A stretch of 44,609 nt of DNA from an uncultured cyanobacterium (GCA_903848645.1 CAINGU010000074.1:1-44609), one strand, 5' to 3'; shown: positions 26,665 to 35,396, counted from the first letter of the stretch. Made by a program: numbers and translations. The notes: a model not told the origin generated them from the sequence alone.

Positions 26665-27105
26665 ATGATCAGGGTTTATCTAGACACCAGTATTTATAAT
26701 CGTCCATTTGACGATCAAACACAGCCTAAAATATTTCTAGAAACACAGGCGGTAATTTTAATTTTACAAATGGTAGAAGTTCAATTCCTAGAATTAGTGA
26801 GTTCTTCAGTTCTAGAATATGAAAATAGCCGTAACCCTTTCACCCTGAATCAGCAATCAATGGCTCGATATTTACAAATAGCCTCATTAAGAGTATTAGT
26901 AGACGAAAATATTAGAACCAGAGCCAAGCAATTAGAAAAACAAGGCATTAAACCGATTGATGCACTTCATGTAGCTTGTGCAGAAGCATCTCAAAGTGAT
27001 TACTTGATCACTTGTGATAGAAGATTAATTAATCGTTGTCAAGATTTATTACTCAAAGTAATTAACCCAACAGATTTGATTTTGGAGATGGAAGATGACT
27101 ATTAA
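26665..27105 (+). CDS. PIN-domain ribonuclease (toxin-like)
   Basis: 146 residues from the ATG at 26665; a TTG at 26632 would add 11 residues. PIN domains are metal-dependent RNases of VapC-type toxins. Visible acidic positions are D7 in VYLDTSIYNRPF, an E in SSSVLEYENSR, IDALHVACAE and TCDRR. The N-terminus YLDTSIYNRPFDDQ is characteristic of a PIN subgroup common in cyanobacteria. Its partner is probably the small protein overlapping at its 3' end. Confidence 0.8.
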   Translation: MIRVYLDTSIYNRPFDDQTQPKIFLETQAVILILQMVEVQFLELVSSSVLEYENSRNPFTLNQQSMARYLQIASLRVLVDENIRTRAKQLEKQGIKPIDALHVACAEASQSDYLITCDRRLINRCQDLLLKVINPTDLILEMEDDY

Positions 27106-27310
27106 AGTTATTAACGAACAACAAAATTTACAAGAAGTGATGCAGGTTTTGCTTGCTCACCTAGAACCAGCAAAAGTAATGAAATTTTGGGCGGCTTGTA
27201 AAATAGGTGAAGGTGATTATTTACAACTTAAAGAAAGCCTATTTTCTGAAGAAACAGTTGATAGCTTATATACAAAAATTCAAGAATATCAAGAGTCTAC
27301 TGGTAAATAA
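27095..27310 (+). CDS. Small partner protein of the PIN toxin (candidate antitoxin)
   Basis: 71 residues overlapping the PIN gene by 11 bp, so translation is probably coupled. No DNA-binding motif is recognised; the sequence is helical and acidic (LQEVMQVLLAHLEPAKVMKF). Antitoxins are usually upstream of PIN toxins, so the reversed order is notable. Function as antitoxin is inferred from position alone. Confidence 0.6.
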   Translation: MTIKVINEQQNLQEVMQVLLAHLEPAKVMKFWAACKIGEGDYLQLKESLFSEETVDSLYTKIQEYQESTGK

Positions 27311-27330
27311 TCAAAGGTTATAAATAAACT

Positions 27331-27399
27331 TACGGCTTTGAACAAAGCGGCTATTCCTGGTGCGTCAATACCATCGTCATTGGTAATAATTATAGTCAT
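27331..27399 (-). pseudogene. Remnant of a second surE 5' end
   Basis: 69 bp on the minus strand encode MTIIITNDDGIDAPGIAALF followed by KAV, matching the first 23 residues of the intact surE with a single E/D change. Most nucleotide differences are at third codon positions, so both copies diverged as functional genes before this one was truncated. The match ends at 27331, where the sequence changes to unrelated DNA reaching the PIN module's 3' end. Confidence 0.75.
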
Positions 27400-27432
27400 A
27401 TATATAACTCATATTTGATTTTGAAACTGTAC

Positions 27433-27486
27433 GTAGGGTGGGCAATGCCCACCGTAGGCAGATTTTTGCGCTCAATCTCACCCTAC
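27433..27486. repeat. Nested hairpin repeat GTAGGGTGGGCAATGCCCAC
   Basis: An outer stem GTAGGGTG (27433-27440) with CACCCTAC (27479-27486) encloses a GGGCAATGCCC hairpin. The left half is nearly identical to the repeat at 10381. It lies between the surE remnant and the Mokosh-like operon. Confidence 0.65.
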
Positions 27487-27596
27487 TGCTAAATAAATGT
27501 AACGTAATTTCAGTAATTTTAATATATTTTTATTTCTAAGTGTGATTTAATGAAATTGGTTGAGTAGCTTAGTATAAATATCGTTAGGGTGTCGAG

Positions 27597-27728
27597 ATGG
27601 GGCAGTTCTCAGACTGGATGATAGTTGGTGCTTTTACCTTTGGTGTTGGTATCACTGGTTCTTTGATGCTGCAAACACTCATGAATTGTCTAAGTTGGCA
27701 GTATATTGAAATTATACTTGTAGTGTAA
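27597..27728 (+). CDS. Candidate 43-residue single-helix membrane peptide
   Basis: ATG at 27597, stop TAA at 27726-27728. The peptide has one strongly hydrophobic segment with GxxxG spacing (VGAFTFGVGITGSLMLQTLM) and a second hydrophobic end (YIEIILVV). It is 62 bp upstream of the kinase-helicase ATG, and a TATAAAT lies 18 bp before its start (27573-27579). It could be a leader peptide, a small component of the defence operon or a chance ORF. No ribosome site is obvious. Confidence 0.35.
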   Translation: MGQFSDWMIVGAFTFGVGITGSLMLQTLMNCLSWQYIEIILVV

Positions 27729-27790
27729 TATAGTTTATAGCGCGTTTTTTAGTGGTTCATCTTCATTATTGCAATTATAAAAAAATCAGT

Positions 27791-30700
27791 ATGTCTAATG
27801 TAATCGGTGAAATTATTGGTGGTCAGTACGATATCCAAACTAAACTCGGACAAGGTGGTAGTGGAGTAGTCTATTTAGCGAAAAAATTAGGTACTAATGA
27901 GCGTTATGCTATTAAAACTCTTTCTACCGATGAAGATAACGCAATTAAATTGTTAGAAAGAGAAACAGAAACTTTAAAACGGTTTAATCATCCTAATATT
28001 GTTAGATTTATTGAACAAGGTTATGAAACCCGTCATAAGCTGGTTTATTTGGTATTAGAGTATTTAGATGGTCAAGATATTAAAACTTATTTTGATAGTG
28101 GCATTGATTTAAAGACAAAATTAAATCTATTTAAACAAATTATTGATGGAATTAGTCATGCTCATTCTAAAAATATAATTCACAGAGATATTAAACCAGA
28201 CAATATTAAAATTGTAGCTACTGATGAACAACCTCAAGCAAAGGTTTTAGATTTCGGTATAGCCATTATTACCACTACTATTTTAACTAATACAATTAGA
28301 AGTTATCATACACCTTTATTTTCTGCTCCTGAGCAAATTAATTTAGAAAAGGTTTCTAGAGATTCTGATATTTATTCTTTAGGAATGACATTTCTATATT
28401 TATTATCAACTCAAGAAGCTAGAATTACTTTTCAAGATGAAAGAGACAAAACCGTACTTTATCAATCTACTCAGTCAATTTTAAATGGTGCTGGCAATTT
28501 TAGCAATTTAATAGAAACTTTAAAAAATGCTACACATAAAGATCGTGAAAATCGTCCTAAACTTGATGAACTTAGAAAAGTTATTTCTGATTTTCAGGAA
28601 GAACTAACACAGTCAATTAGGATCATTTTTAATATTACTCGTAAAGCAGAACAAGAAATTAATGATAAATATAACTTTCAAAATAACATTTTAGAAATTA
28701 AAAAGCATATTGAATCTTTATTCCAAGAAAACTCCAATTTAGTACACATCAAAAAAAGTCCAGATCAATATCAGCGAGATGAAAATAGACTAACAATTGA
28801 TATAGGTTTAGAGAATTCATCTAAATTCTATCGTGGATTTATTAATTTAGATAATCATAACTCTACCCAAATAACCGTATTACATGAAAGTTCTTTACCT
28901 CCTAATATACAAGAACAGATATTTGAAAATGGATTATATGTAAAAGTTCATCCCATTATTGAGGTAGGGGCTGGATTAAAAAGAAAAACAGACTTATCTG
29001 AATTAATTAAACAGATTTTACAAAAAGAGCAGCAAGTTAAAAATGAAATAAAAAATAATAAAGATTTAGCAGCAACGTTTGAACAATGGCAATCGGTAAT
29101 TGATATTGAAAAACAAATAATCAGCGATAAAAAATCCGTCTTTGAATATAGGGAAAAATATTATGATCAGCAAAGACAAATTTTGATTTTATCCTTAACA
29201 AAACCTATTTCAATGGAAGATTTTGATAAAGTCACATCTCCACCTTTGCCTATTACCATTTCTATCAGAAATAACTCACCCTCCATTAAACAAAAAGAAA
29301 AGCAGTGGGCGATTGGAGATATTATTGATGGTGATAAATCCAGCAATGGAGAATTAATTGAAAAATTACATATTAGTATAGGAGACTTTTGCGCTCCTGA
29401 AATCATAGAATCTATCTTAGAAAAAGGAAAAATCGAAACTAATTTCAAAGCACAAGAATCTGAAATTGAAAAACGGCGTAAAGCTTTAAGAGAAATTAGA
29501 TATGGAGATTGTGAAAATACAACCTTATCTACTGTAATAGCTGAACCATCTAATGTTAAACCAATAGAAGCTAGTTTCATTCATCAATTTTTCAATCAAC
29601 AGTTAGATGATTCACAGCAAAAAGCAGTCTGTAAAGCCTTAGCTACTGAAGATATTTTTCTAATTCAAGGACCACCAGGTACAGGTAAAACTTCTGTAAT
29701 TACAGAAATTATCTTGCAAATTCTGGATAAGTATCCTAATGATAAAATTTTGATTTCTTCTCAGTCTAATGTAGCGGTAGATAATGTTTTAACTAGACTT
29801 TCTCGTGTTGAAGATAAAAAAATTATATGTATTAGAATTGGTAGAGAAGAAAAGATAGAAGAAGAAGCTAGACAATTTGAAATTGAGAAAGCTATTATTA
29901 ATTGGCAAGATTCAATACGTTCTAAATCTTTAACTTATTGGCAAGAATATCAGGAACAAAATCAGCAAATGTTATCAGGAGTTAAAAAGATTGCTCATTT
30001 AGAAGATGTGAAAAGCAAAAATCAAGAATTACAAGTCTTATCTAAGAAACTAACTCAAATAATTACGAGATTTAATTCTGAGTTGATTATACATAAAGAT
30101 AATTTAGCATCTATAGAATTCTCTGACATTGCCTTAGAATTAATCTCTGAAAAACTAGAACTGGAACAAAAAATATTAAAATCATTAGAAACATATACCA
30201 CAAAGTTTGGTATAGAGTATCCAGAGCAAAAGCATCTGTCAAATTGGATTAATGAAGAATCTAAAGTATTGCAGAGTATCTTAGGTGATAATCAAGAAAA
30301 TTATGAAAAGTTTATTAGATTGCAAAATTTAAACCAAGAATGGAACGAAAAACTTAAAAGAAAACAGAAAGATTTAGAATCCCTATTTATAGATGAAATA
30401 AATGTTGTTGGTGCAACTTGTTTAGGAGTAGCAAGATTTAAAGATCGTAATTTTGATTGGGTAATTGTTGATGAAGCTGGTAGATCTACTGCTCCTGAAA
30501 CATTTGTACCAATGTCAAAAGGGAAGAAAATAATTTTAGTTGGTGATCATAAACAACTACCTCCAATTATTGATCAAGAATTACAAGCAAGAGCTTTAAG
30601 TGAAAAAGAAATTGAAAAAATAATTCTTGAAAGAAGTTTATTTGAATACCTTCATGAAAAACTACCTAAAACAAATAAAATAACTCTGAATAATCAATAT

Positions 30701-31348
30701 AGAATGCACCCTCATATTGGTGATTTAGTTAGTACATTATTCTATGATAGTCAAGTTGCTAGTAATCTTGTCAATGTCCAACAAAAAGAGCATAATCTAA
30801 CACTGTTTGATAAAAGTATTTACTGGATATCAACTAGTGATGTACCAGAAGAAAAATCTCAAGAAAGAGAAAATGGAAAAAGCCGAAGTAATCCTTATGA
30901 AGCAAAAGTGATCAAAGCAGTTTTACTAAAAATTCAAGAAAACTGTGAATCAAATAATTTATCCAAAGAAGTCGGTGTTATTTCAGCCTATCGCTCACAA
31001 ATTAGTATTTTAGAATCTGCAATTGCTCCTAATGATAAACAGTTGTGGAAAAATTTACATATCATTATTCATACAGTTGATGCTTTTCAAGGGGGAGAAT
31101 GTGATATTATTATTTATGATTTAGTCAGAAGTAATCCAAATAAAAAACTAGGTTTTACTTCTGATGATCGCAGATTAAATGTTGCTTTATCTCGTGCTAA
31201 ACAGCTATTAATTATAGTTGGTAACGATAATATGGCTTATCAAGGGAGAACTCCTAATCATATTTCTAATCCTTTTAAACCATTAATAGAATATATTGAT
31301 AGTAGTGAGTTTTGTTCTCGATCAAAATCTAGTGATTTTATTTTGTAA
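27791..31348 (+). CDS. mkoA: Mokosh MkoA-like Ser/Thr kinase-SF1 helicase fusion
   Basis: 1185 residues from the ATG at 27791; a GTG at 27752 is in frame but has no support. The kinase domain (about 13-280) has a G-loop at 20-25, Lys42, HRDIKPDN at 131-138 and DFG at 154-156. A ~330-residue middle region of helices has no recognised fold. The C-terminal superfamily 1 (Upf1/Dna2-like, COG1112-type) helicase has Walker A GPPGTGKT at 627-634, Walker B DEAG at 894, GDHKQLPP near 918, NQYRMHP, VDAFQGGE and RRLNVALSRAK. All catalytic motifs look intact. In the published type I Mokosh anti-phage system MkoA has just this kinase plus RNA-helicase layout and is followed by a phospholipase-D protein, as here. 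Confidence 0.8.
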   Translation: MSNVIGEIIGGQYDIQTKLGQGGSGVVYLAKKLGTNERYAIKTLSTDEDNAIKLLERETETLKRFNHPNIVRFIEQGYETRHKLVYLVLEYLDGQDIKTYFDSGIDLKTKLNLFKQIIDGISHAHSKNIIHRDIKPDNIKIVATDEQPQAKVLDFGIAIITTTILTNTIRSYHTPLFSAPEQINLEKVSRDSDIYSLGMTFLYLLSTQEARITFQDERDKTVLYQSTQSILNGAGNFSNLIETLKNATHKDRENRPKLDELRKVISDFQEELTQSIRIIFNITRKAEQEINDKYNFQNNILEIKKHIESLFQENSNLVHIKKSPDQYQRDENRLTIDIGLENSSKFYRGFINLDNHNSTQITVLHESSLPPNIQEQIFENGLYVKVHPIIEVGAGLKRKTDLSELIKQILQKEQQVKNEIKNNKDLAATFEQWQSVIDIEKQIISDKKSVFEYREKYYDQQRQILILSLTKPISMEDFDKVTSPPLPITISIRNNSPSIKQKEKQWAIGDIIDGDKSSNGELIEKLHISIGDFCAPEIIESILEKGKIETNFKAQESEIEKRRKALREIRYGDCENTTLSTVIAEPSNVKPIEASFIHQFFNQQLDDSQQKAVCKALATEDIFLIQGPPGTGKTSVITEIILQILDKYPNDKILISSQSNVAVDNVLTRLSRVEDKKIICIRIGREEKIEEEARQFEIEKAIINWQDSIRSKSLTYWQEYQEQNQQMLSGVKKIAHLEDVKSKNQELQVLSKKLTQIITRFNSELIIHKDNLASIEFSDIALELISEKLELEQKILKSLETYTTKFGIEYPEQKHLSNWINEESKVLQSILGDNQENYEKFIRLQNLNQEWNEKLKRKQKDLESLFIDEINVVGATCLGVARFKDRNFDWVIVDEAGRSTAPETFVPMSKGKKIILVGDHKQLPPIIDQELQARALSEKEIEKIILERSLFEYLHEKLPKTNKITLNNQYRMHPHIGDLVSTLFYDSQVASNLVNVQQKEHNLTLFDKSIYWISTSDVPEEKSQERENGKSRSNPYEAKVIKAVLLKIQENCESNNLSKEVGVISAYRSQISILESAIAPNDKQLWKNLHIIIHTVDAFQGGECDIIIYDLVRSNPNKKLGFTSDDRRLNVALSRAKQLLIIVGNDNMAYQGRTPNHISNPFKPLIEYIDSSEFCSRSKSSDFIL

Positions 31349-31360
31349 TGAGGTTTAATT

Positions 31361-32788
31361 ATGGCTGATCAAATTAGAGATTTTGAAAACAAGATTCGTA
31401 AATATCACTCACTTCCTGAAGCAATAGTAATTGATTGCAAATCTGTTGGTTATCCGTTTTATGTGCTAAAAAATATTGATATAACTTACTTAGAAAATAG
31501 AGATTTAGAATTATTGGAAGAATTCATTATGAAATGTATTGCTAATGGGTTCAATAAACTAGCAGAAATTTCTGGTTTTATAGGAATGGATAACCATGTC
31601 ATCGAAAAAGTATTATCAAAATTAATTTCAACCGATTTAATTACAAGAGAAGATGGTTTTAAATTAACACAAAATGGATTAGATGCTTTACAACAGCAAA
31701 CGGTTTTAGCACCAGTTTCAGATACCAAAACTTTCTATCTAGATGGTTTAAATGGCAAGTTAATAGATAATTTTTATCTGAGTAAATTTGATGTAAAAAA
31801 ATATCAAAATAGTTCTATTGAGAAAATAATAAAAAGGCCAAGAAAAGATCACATAGAAGATATTATTGATTATTATCAAGATATTGAAAAATTTTTACAA
31901 ACTCCCAAGAATCCTAATATTGAATTAATACAGGTTAATAAAATAGAAAAAATATATCCTGAATGGCATGAAGTATTGTTAGTTTTATATAAAAGTAATC
32001 CTAATGATAGTGAAATAGAATATGAGATTTTTTCTAGAGACTCTATTCAAAAAGACTATAGAGAAACTATAGAAAAATTATATGGTGAAGGTAAAAAAAT
32101 ACTTGATCCTATTTTTCAGGATATGAAACAAGATAATACTTCTAATCAATCCTTTAGCGAAATTATTAGTAGTATTAATGATGAAGATGTTAAAAATGTA
32201 GAACAAATAACTGCAAGAATTAGTTCTCTTAATGATCCTGATTCTTTTACAGATAATAAAAATAATTCTGTCAAAGAAGAAAAACAAAAACTTAAACAAC
32301 AATTAGAACACATAAAGAATCAAACTAGAATATCAGAAGTAATTCATACTTGTGAACTTCGGGAATATCTTTTCAAGGCTCTAAAACAGGCAAAAAACAG
32401 AGTAATGATAGTTTCTCCCTGGATTAAAAGTAATGTAGTTAATCAAGAATTTTTATCAGCTTTAGAAGAAACATTAAAACGAAAAGTCCAAATTCATATC
32501 ATATATGGGTATAAGGAAACTCCGGGAAGTATGAAAAATGATAGCTGGTCAATTAAGCAATTAGAAAATTTAATGCACAATTATAAAAATTTGAAGTTTC
32601 AAAAAACTACAAATAGTCATCGTAAGCAAATAGTTTGTGATGATAAGTTTGCAATAGTCACCAGCTTTAATTTTTTATCATTTAGAGCAGATCCTAATTT
32701 AACTTATAGAGATGAACTAGGAGTAATTTTAAGGGATAAACAAACAATTGAAGATTTATTTGAAAGTGCTATAAGTTTAATTAACTGA
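31361..32788 (+). CDS. mkoB: Mokosh MkoB-like phospholipase-D nuclease protein
   Basis: 475 residues, starting 12 bp after the helicase stop with a GAGG site, so in the same operon. An N-terminal winged-helix-like part (about 48-110: LAEISGFIGMDNHVIEKVLS) may bind nucleic acid. A charged helical middle leads to a C-terminal PLD domain (about 325-475) with one HKD motif, H420-R-K422 and D427 in HRKQIVCDDKFAIVTSFNF. A single HKD means dimerisation is probably needed for an active site, as in Nuc-type nucleases. In Mokosh this protein is thought to be the nuclease effector or cleavage partner. Confidence 0.75.
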   Translation: MADQIRDFENKIRKYHSLPEAIVIDCKSVGYPFYVLKNIDITYLENRDLELLEEFIMKCIANGFNKLAEISGFIGMDNHVIEKVLSKLISTDLITREDGFKLTQNGLDALQQQTVLAPVSDTKTFYLDGLNGKLIDNFYLSKFDVKKYQNSSIEKIIKRPRKDHIEDIIDYYQDIEKFLQTPKNPNIELIQVNKIEKIYPEWHEVLLVLYKSNPNDSEIEYEIFSRDSIQKDYRETIEKLYGEGKKILDPIFQDMKQDNTSNQSFSEIISSINDEDVKNVEQITARISSLNDPDSFTDNKNNSVKEEKQKLKQQLEHIKNQTRISEVIHTCELREYLFKALKQAKNRVMIVSPWIKSNVVNQEFLSALEETLKRKVQIHIIYGYKETPGSMKNDSWSIKQLENLMHNYKNLKFQKTTNSHRKQIVCDDKFAIVTSFNFLSFRADPNLTYRDELGVILRDKQTIEDLFESAISLIN

Positions 32789-32852
32789 AAAAGCATTATA
32801 TTTAGGAGTTCAATCTCTTATGGATACTCAAAAAAGACTTTTTGTAAAAATA

Positions 32853-32884
32853 GCGATCTGCTTGCAGCAGCGCTTCGCTATCGC
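32853..32884. repeat. Hairpin repeat GCGAT ... ATCGC
   Basis: An outer GCGAT/ATCGC stem encloses CTGCTTGCAGCAG and AGCGCTTCGCT hairpins. It lies between the mkoB-like gene and the vapBC pair and may act as a terminator-like or mobile repeat. Confidence 0.5.
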
Positions 32885-32954
32885 TATTCCATAGGGTAGG
32901 TTAACCGCATTTATGCTAAGATGCCATTACTACACTCTGTAAGGAGTTTTCTGT

Positions 32955-33236
32955 ATGGCTAACGTTACTTACGATGAAATTTTTGGAGCAGTATTAACTT
33001 TACCTCCTCTATACAGAGCGATGCTTGCTGAACATCTTCTCAAAAGTCTTGATGAAAAGGAGCAAATTCAACTGGCTACACAGTTATTGCAACGGGTAGA
33101 AGTAAAGATTAATAAAGAACCTCAGTCTATGCCAAATAAAGGATTACGACAGCCAGGACTCGGTTTAGGTTCTTGTATATTCAATGATGACTTTGATGAT
33201 CCACTACCTGATGAGTTTTGGCTTGGTGAAACATGA
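32955..33236 (+). CDS. Antitoxin of a VapBC-type pair
   Basis: 93 residues with a GGAG site before the ATG. The N-terminal part (FGAVLTLPPLYRAMLAEHLL then KSLD) resembles addiction-module antitoxins of the LPPxxRAxLAxxLLxSLD type. The C-terminal part (PGLGLGSCIFNDDFDDPLPD) resembles the toxin-binding tail of DUF2281-type VapB proteins, so two known antitoxin themes seem joined. It overlaps the PIN toxin gene by 4 bp. Confidence 0.75.
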   Translation: MANVTYDEIFGAVLTLPPLYRAMLAEHLLKSLDEKEQIQLATQLLQRVEVKINKEPQSMPNKGLRQPGLGLGSCIFNDDFDDPLPDEFWLGET

Positions 33237-33619
33237 AATTACTATTCGATACTCACACTTTTATGTGGTGGCATAGCGAACCAGATCGTATACCTAGAGA
33301 CACACTGACATTACTTCAAAATCCCAATCATGAGTTACTTCTAAGCATAGTCAGCCTATGGGAAATGCAAATCAAAATTCAGTTAGGAAAACTAACCCTT
33401 AGAGATGATTTAGAACTTATGTTAAAGACTCAGCAGGAACAAAATAATATTACTTTAATATCTATAACATTTCTCCATATTCTGGAACTAAAAAACTTAC
33501 CTCTACACCACAAAGATCCATTTGATAGACTTCTAATAGCTCAATCTAAAGTTGAAAATGCAACATTAATTAGTCGAGACTCAGTTTTCCAAAACTATGA
33601 CTGTCCTGTAATTTGGTAA
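33233..33619 (+). CDS. vapC: VapC-type PIN-domain toxin
   Basis: 128 residues, typical VapC length. PIN acidic residues are visible in LLFDTHTFMWW (D6), SLWEMQIK (E), HHKDPFDRLLIAQ (D) and SRD. These proteins cleave tRNA or other RNAs when freed from antitoxin. The ATGA overlap with the upstream antitoxin indicates coupled translation. It ends the accessory stretch before a subtilisin-type gene on the opposite strand. Confidence 0.85.
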   Translation: MKLLFDTHTFMWWHSEPDRIPRDTLTLLQNPNHELLLSIVSLWEMQIKIQLGKLTLRDDLELMLKTQQEQNNITLISITFLHILELKNLPLHHKDPFDRLLIAQSKVENATLISRDSVFQNYDCPVIW

Positions 33620-33704
33620 TCACTAACTCTTTGTTAGTTCCTGACTTTCCTAAACAAATTAAACGATAGATAAAGCTGAATACTGAATTTGCTATATATC
33701 ACTT

Positions 33705-35279
33705 TTAACCTACAGTCCACCAGGCTAAAGCATAAGGTTGAATAGCTTCATTAACCTGCTTCTTGAATTGCACCCGTATTTTATAATTACCATTAGCAGT
33801 AACCGGACAAAAAATATGTTCCACACTATCAACCTCACTCACAGAATCACAAACAACAACTTCATTATCCTTAACTAAATAAACATCAAGATTATTTAAT
33901 CCTTTATCTATAAATGTTTCTCCTATATCATATTCCTGATTATTATTTTTATCATCCAACTCCACCAAACGATCCCAAATTAAAGTAATAGCCACAAAAC
34001 TATTTTGTTTCAAACCTTTTTGCAAACCATATTCCCTAGAAGAATTAGCATTAACAATACCATAATCCCAACCAATAGGCGGCACGGTTGCAGTAGGTTT
34101 CCATTCACCACCATTCAATTGTTGATAAGCTCGAAAAGCATTTAAATGACCTGCTCCCATTTGAGCATCTAGAGGAATTTTGTGATTTTTATAAGCGTCC
34201 GTTGCTAACCAATCTTGATTTTGTTTATCAATTAAAGTCCTCGTCATTCCCAACCGTAAACCATCACCACTGTCCTTTATTTTGTCCGCCGAATTGAGTA
34301 ATATTGCTTTCATGACTTGATGACGACGAGCATCAATAGTCCAATTTGGTTGTTTAGTTCGTAACTGTCTATCCACAAATTCCTGTAATAATGCCACCGT
34401 ACCTGTAACTTGTGGTGCGGCAAAACTCGTACCTGTAGATTTATTTAATTTACCATCAGGATTAAGTAAAGGAATATTCGTACCAGGAGCAACTAAACTA
34501 ATTGCACTTCTGCCACCAATATTAAATTCTTTCCCTGCTAAACGATTTTCTATACCTTGATTAATACTCGCCAAATTAGAAACGTGAACTTTATTAAAAA
34601 TTCCTTCTCGTTCCGATGAAAAAGCCACATTAATTGCGTTAAAATTATCTGTAGGAATGGGAATCCCGCCTTTGCCTTGATTGCCCGCAATGGAATAGAC
34701 AACATCATGAACACGACTAGACCAGTCAATACATAATGTTAATAAAGCATTACCATCTAACATAGCTTCTGGTCGGGGATCACGTTCTAGCGGTTCACCA
34801 AAACTAAAATTAATCGCCCGCACATCACCACCATTTTGTAATGCAATGTGTTGTGCAGATAAACACTCCTCTGGTTGACCAATTTTTTTTACAGATCCGA
34901 CAGCAGAAGAATATAAACGGGCATTTGGTGCGACACCAGGAAAAGCCTTATCTTGACTCACCATGACACCAGAAACATTATAGGCATGAGGATCAACACC
35001 AACATTCGACTGAGCGGGGATATCCCGTGAAAACACGGCAAATGGCGATACAGCCCGATTTTTAGATACGGCTTTATCCCAGCCAAACATCCCCGGACGA
35101 CCAATTTCGACTTGACCAATGGCAATTTTCCGCCCAGTCAAATTATAGGGAGCTTGTTGTAGTTTCAGCGCATCAATGCCGTTAGCACCTAAAAAATTGG
35201 CAAACTTCACCCCAGCAAAGACGGGTACAGTCAAGCAAGAAAAACCTAAACTCCAAAAAATTAGCCAATTTCTGTTCAT
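33705..35279 (-). CDS. Secreted subtilisin-like (S8) protease with Glu in place of catalytic Asp
   Basis: 524 residues. Signal peptide MNRNWLIFWSLGFSCLTVPV FA, so secreted. The S8 fold is indicated by the His98 motif (HAYNVSGVM), the oxyanion Asn200 (SIAGNQG) and Ser285 (GTSFAAPQVTG). The first motif, normally V-x-D-T/S-G, reads IGQVEIG with Glu58 where Asp is expected. The C-terminal ~150 residues are beta-rich and may be a binding domain. Whether the Glu supports catalysis is unknown. Convergent with vapC and divergent from rpe. Confidence 0.8.
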   Translation of the reverse strand: MNRNWLIFWSLGFSCLTVPVFAGVKFANFLGANGIDALKLQQAPYNLTGRKIAIGQVEIGRPGMFGWDKAVSKNRAVSPFAVFSRDIPAQSNVGVDPHAYNVSGVMVSQDKAFPGVAPNARLYSSAVGSVKKIGQPEECLSAQHIALQNGGDVRAINFSFGEPLERDPRPEAMLDGNALLTLCIDWSSRVHDVVYSIAGNQGKGGIPIPTDNFNAINVAFSSEREGIFNKVHVSNLASINQGIENRLAGKEFNIGGRSAISLVAPGTNIPLLNPDGKLNKSTGTSFAAPQVTGTVALLQEFVDRQLRTKQPNWTIDARRHQVMKAILLNSADKIKDSGDGLRLGMTRTLIDKQNQDWLATDAYKNHKIPLDAQMGAGHLNAFRAYQQLNGGEWKPTATVPPIGWDYGIVNANSSREYGLQKGLKQNSFVAITLIWDRLVELDDKNNNQEYDIGETFIDKGLNNLDVYLVKDNEVVVCDSVSEVDSVEHIFCPVTANGNYKIRVQFKKQVNEAIQPYALAWWTVG

Positions 35280-35353
35280 ATTTTTAGGTAACAGGGAGAA
35301 GTTTTCTGGAAAATTGGAATTTTGAATTAATTTTTAATAATTTCTCCATATTT

Positions 35354-35362
35354 TGTTACAAT
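35354..35362 (+). promoter_or_regulatory. Candidate extended -10 promoter of rpe
   Basis: TGTTACAAT fits an extended -10 (TGn-TACAAT) 35 bp upstream of the rpe ATG; no good -35 is visible, as is usual for extended -10 promoters. Confidence 0.35.
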
Positions 35363-35396
35363 GCTTACAGACGAAGACGCTTAAAACCCACTAGCC

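Noticed and set aside
27331-27399. surE-like start considered as a working small gene
   Set aside because: Only 23 codons match SurE and the following codons diverge at once; the catalytic fold cannot form.
29167-29580. 137-codon frame antisense to the kinase-helicase gene
   Set aside because: Inside a continuous 1185-codon gene with motifs on both sides; no family similarity.
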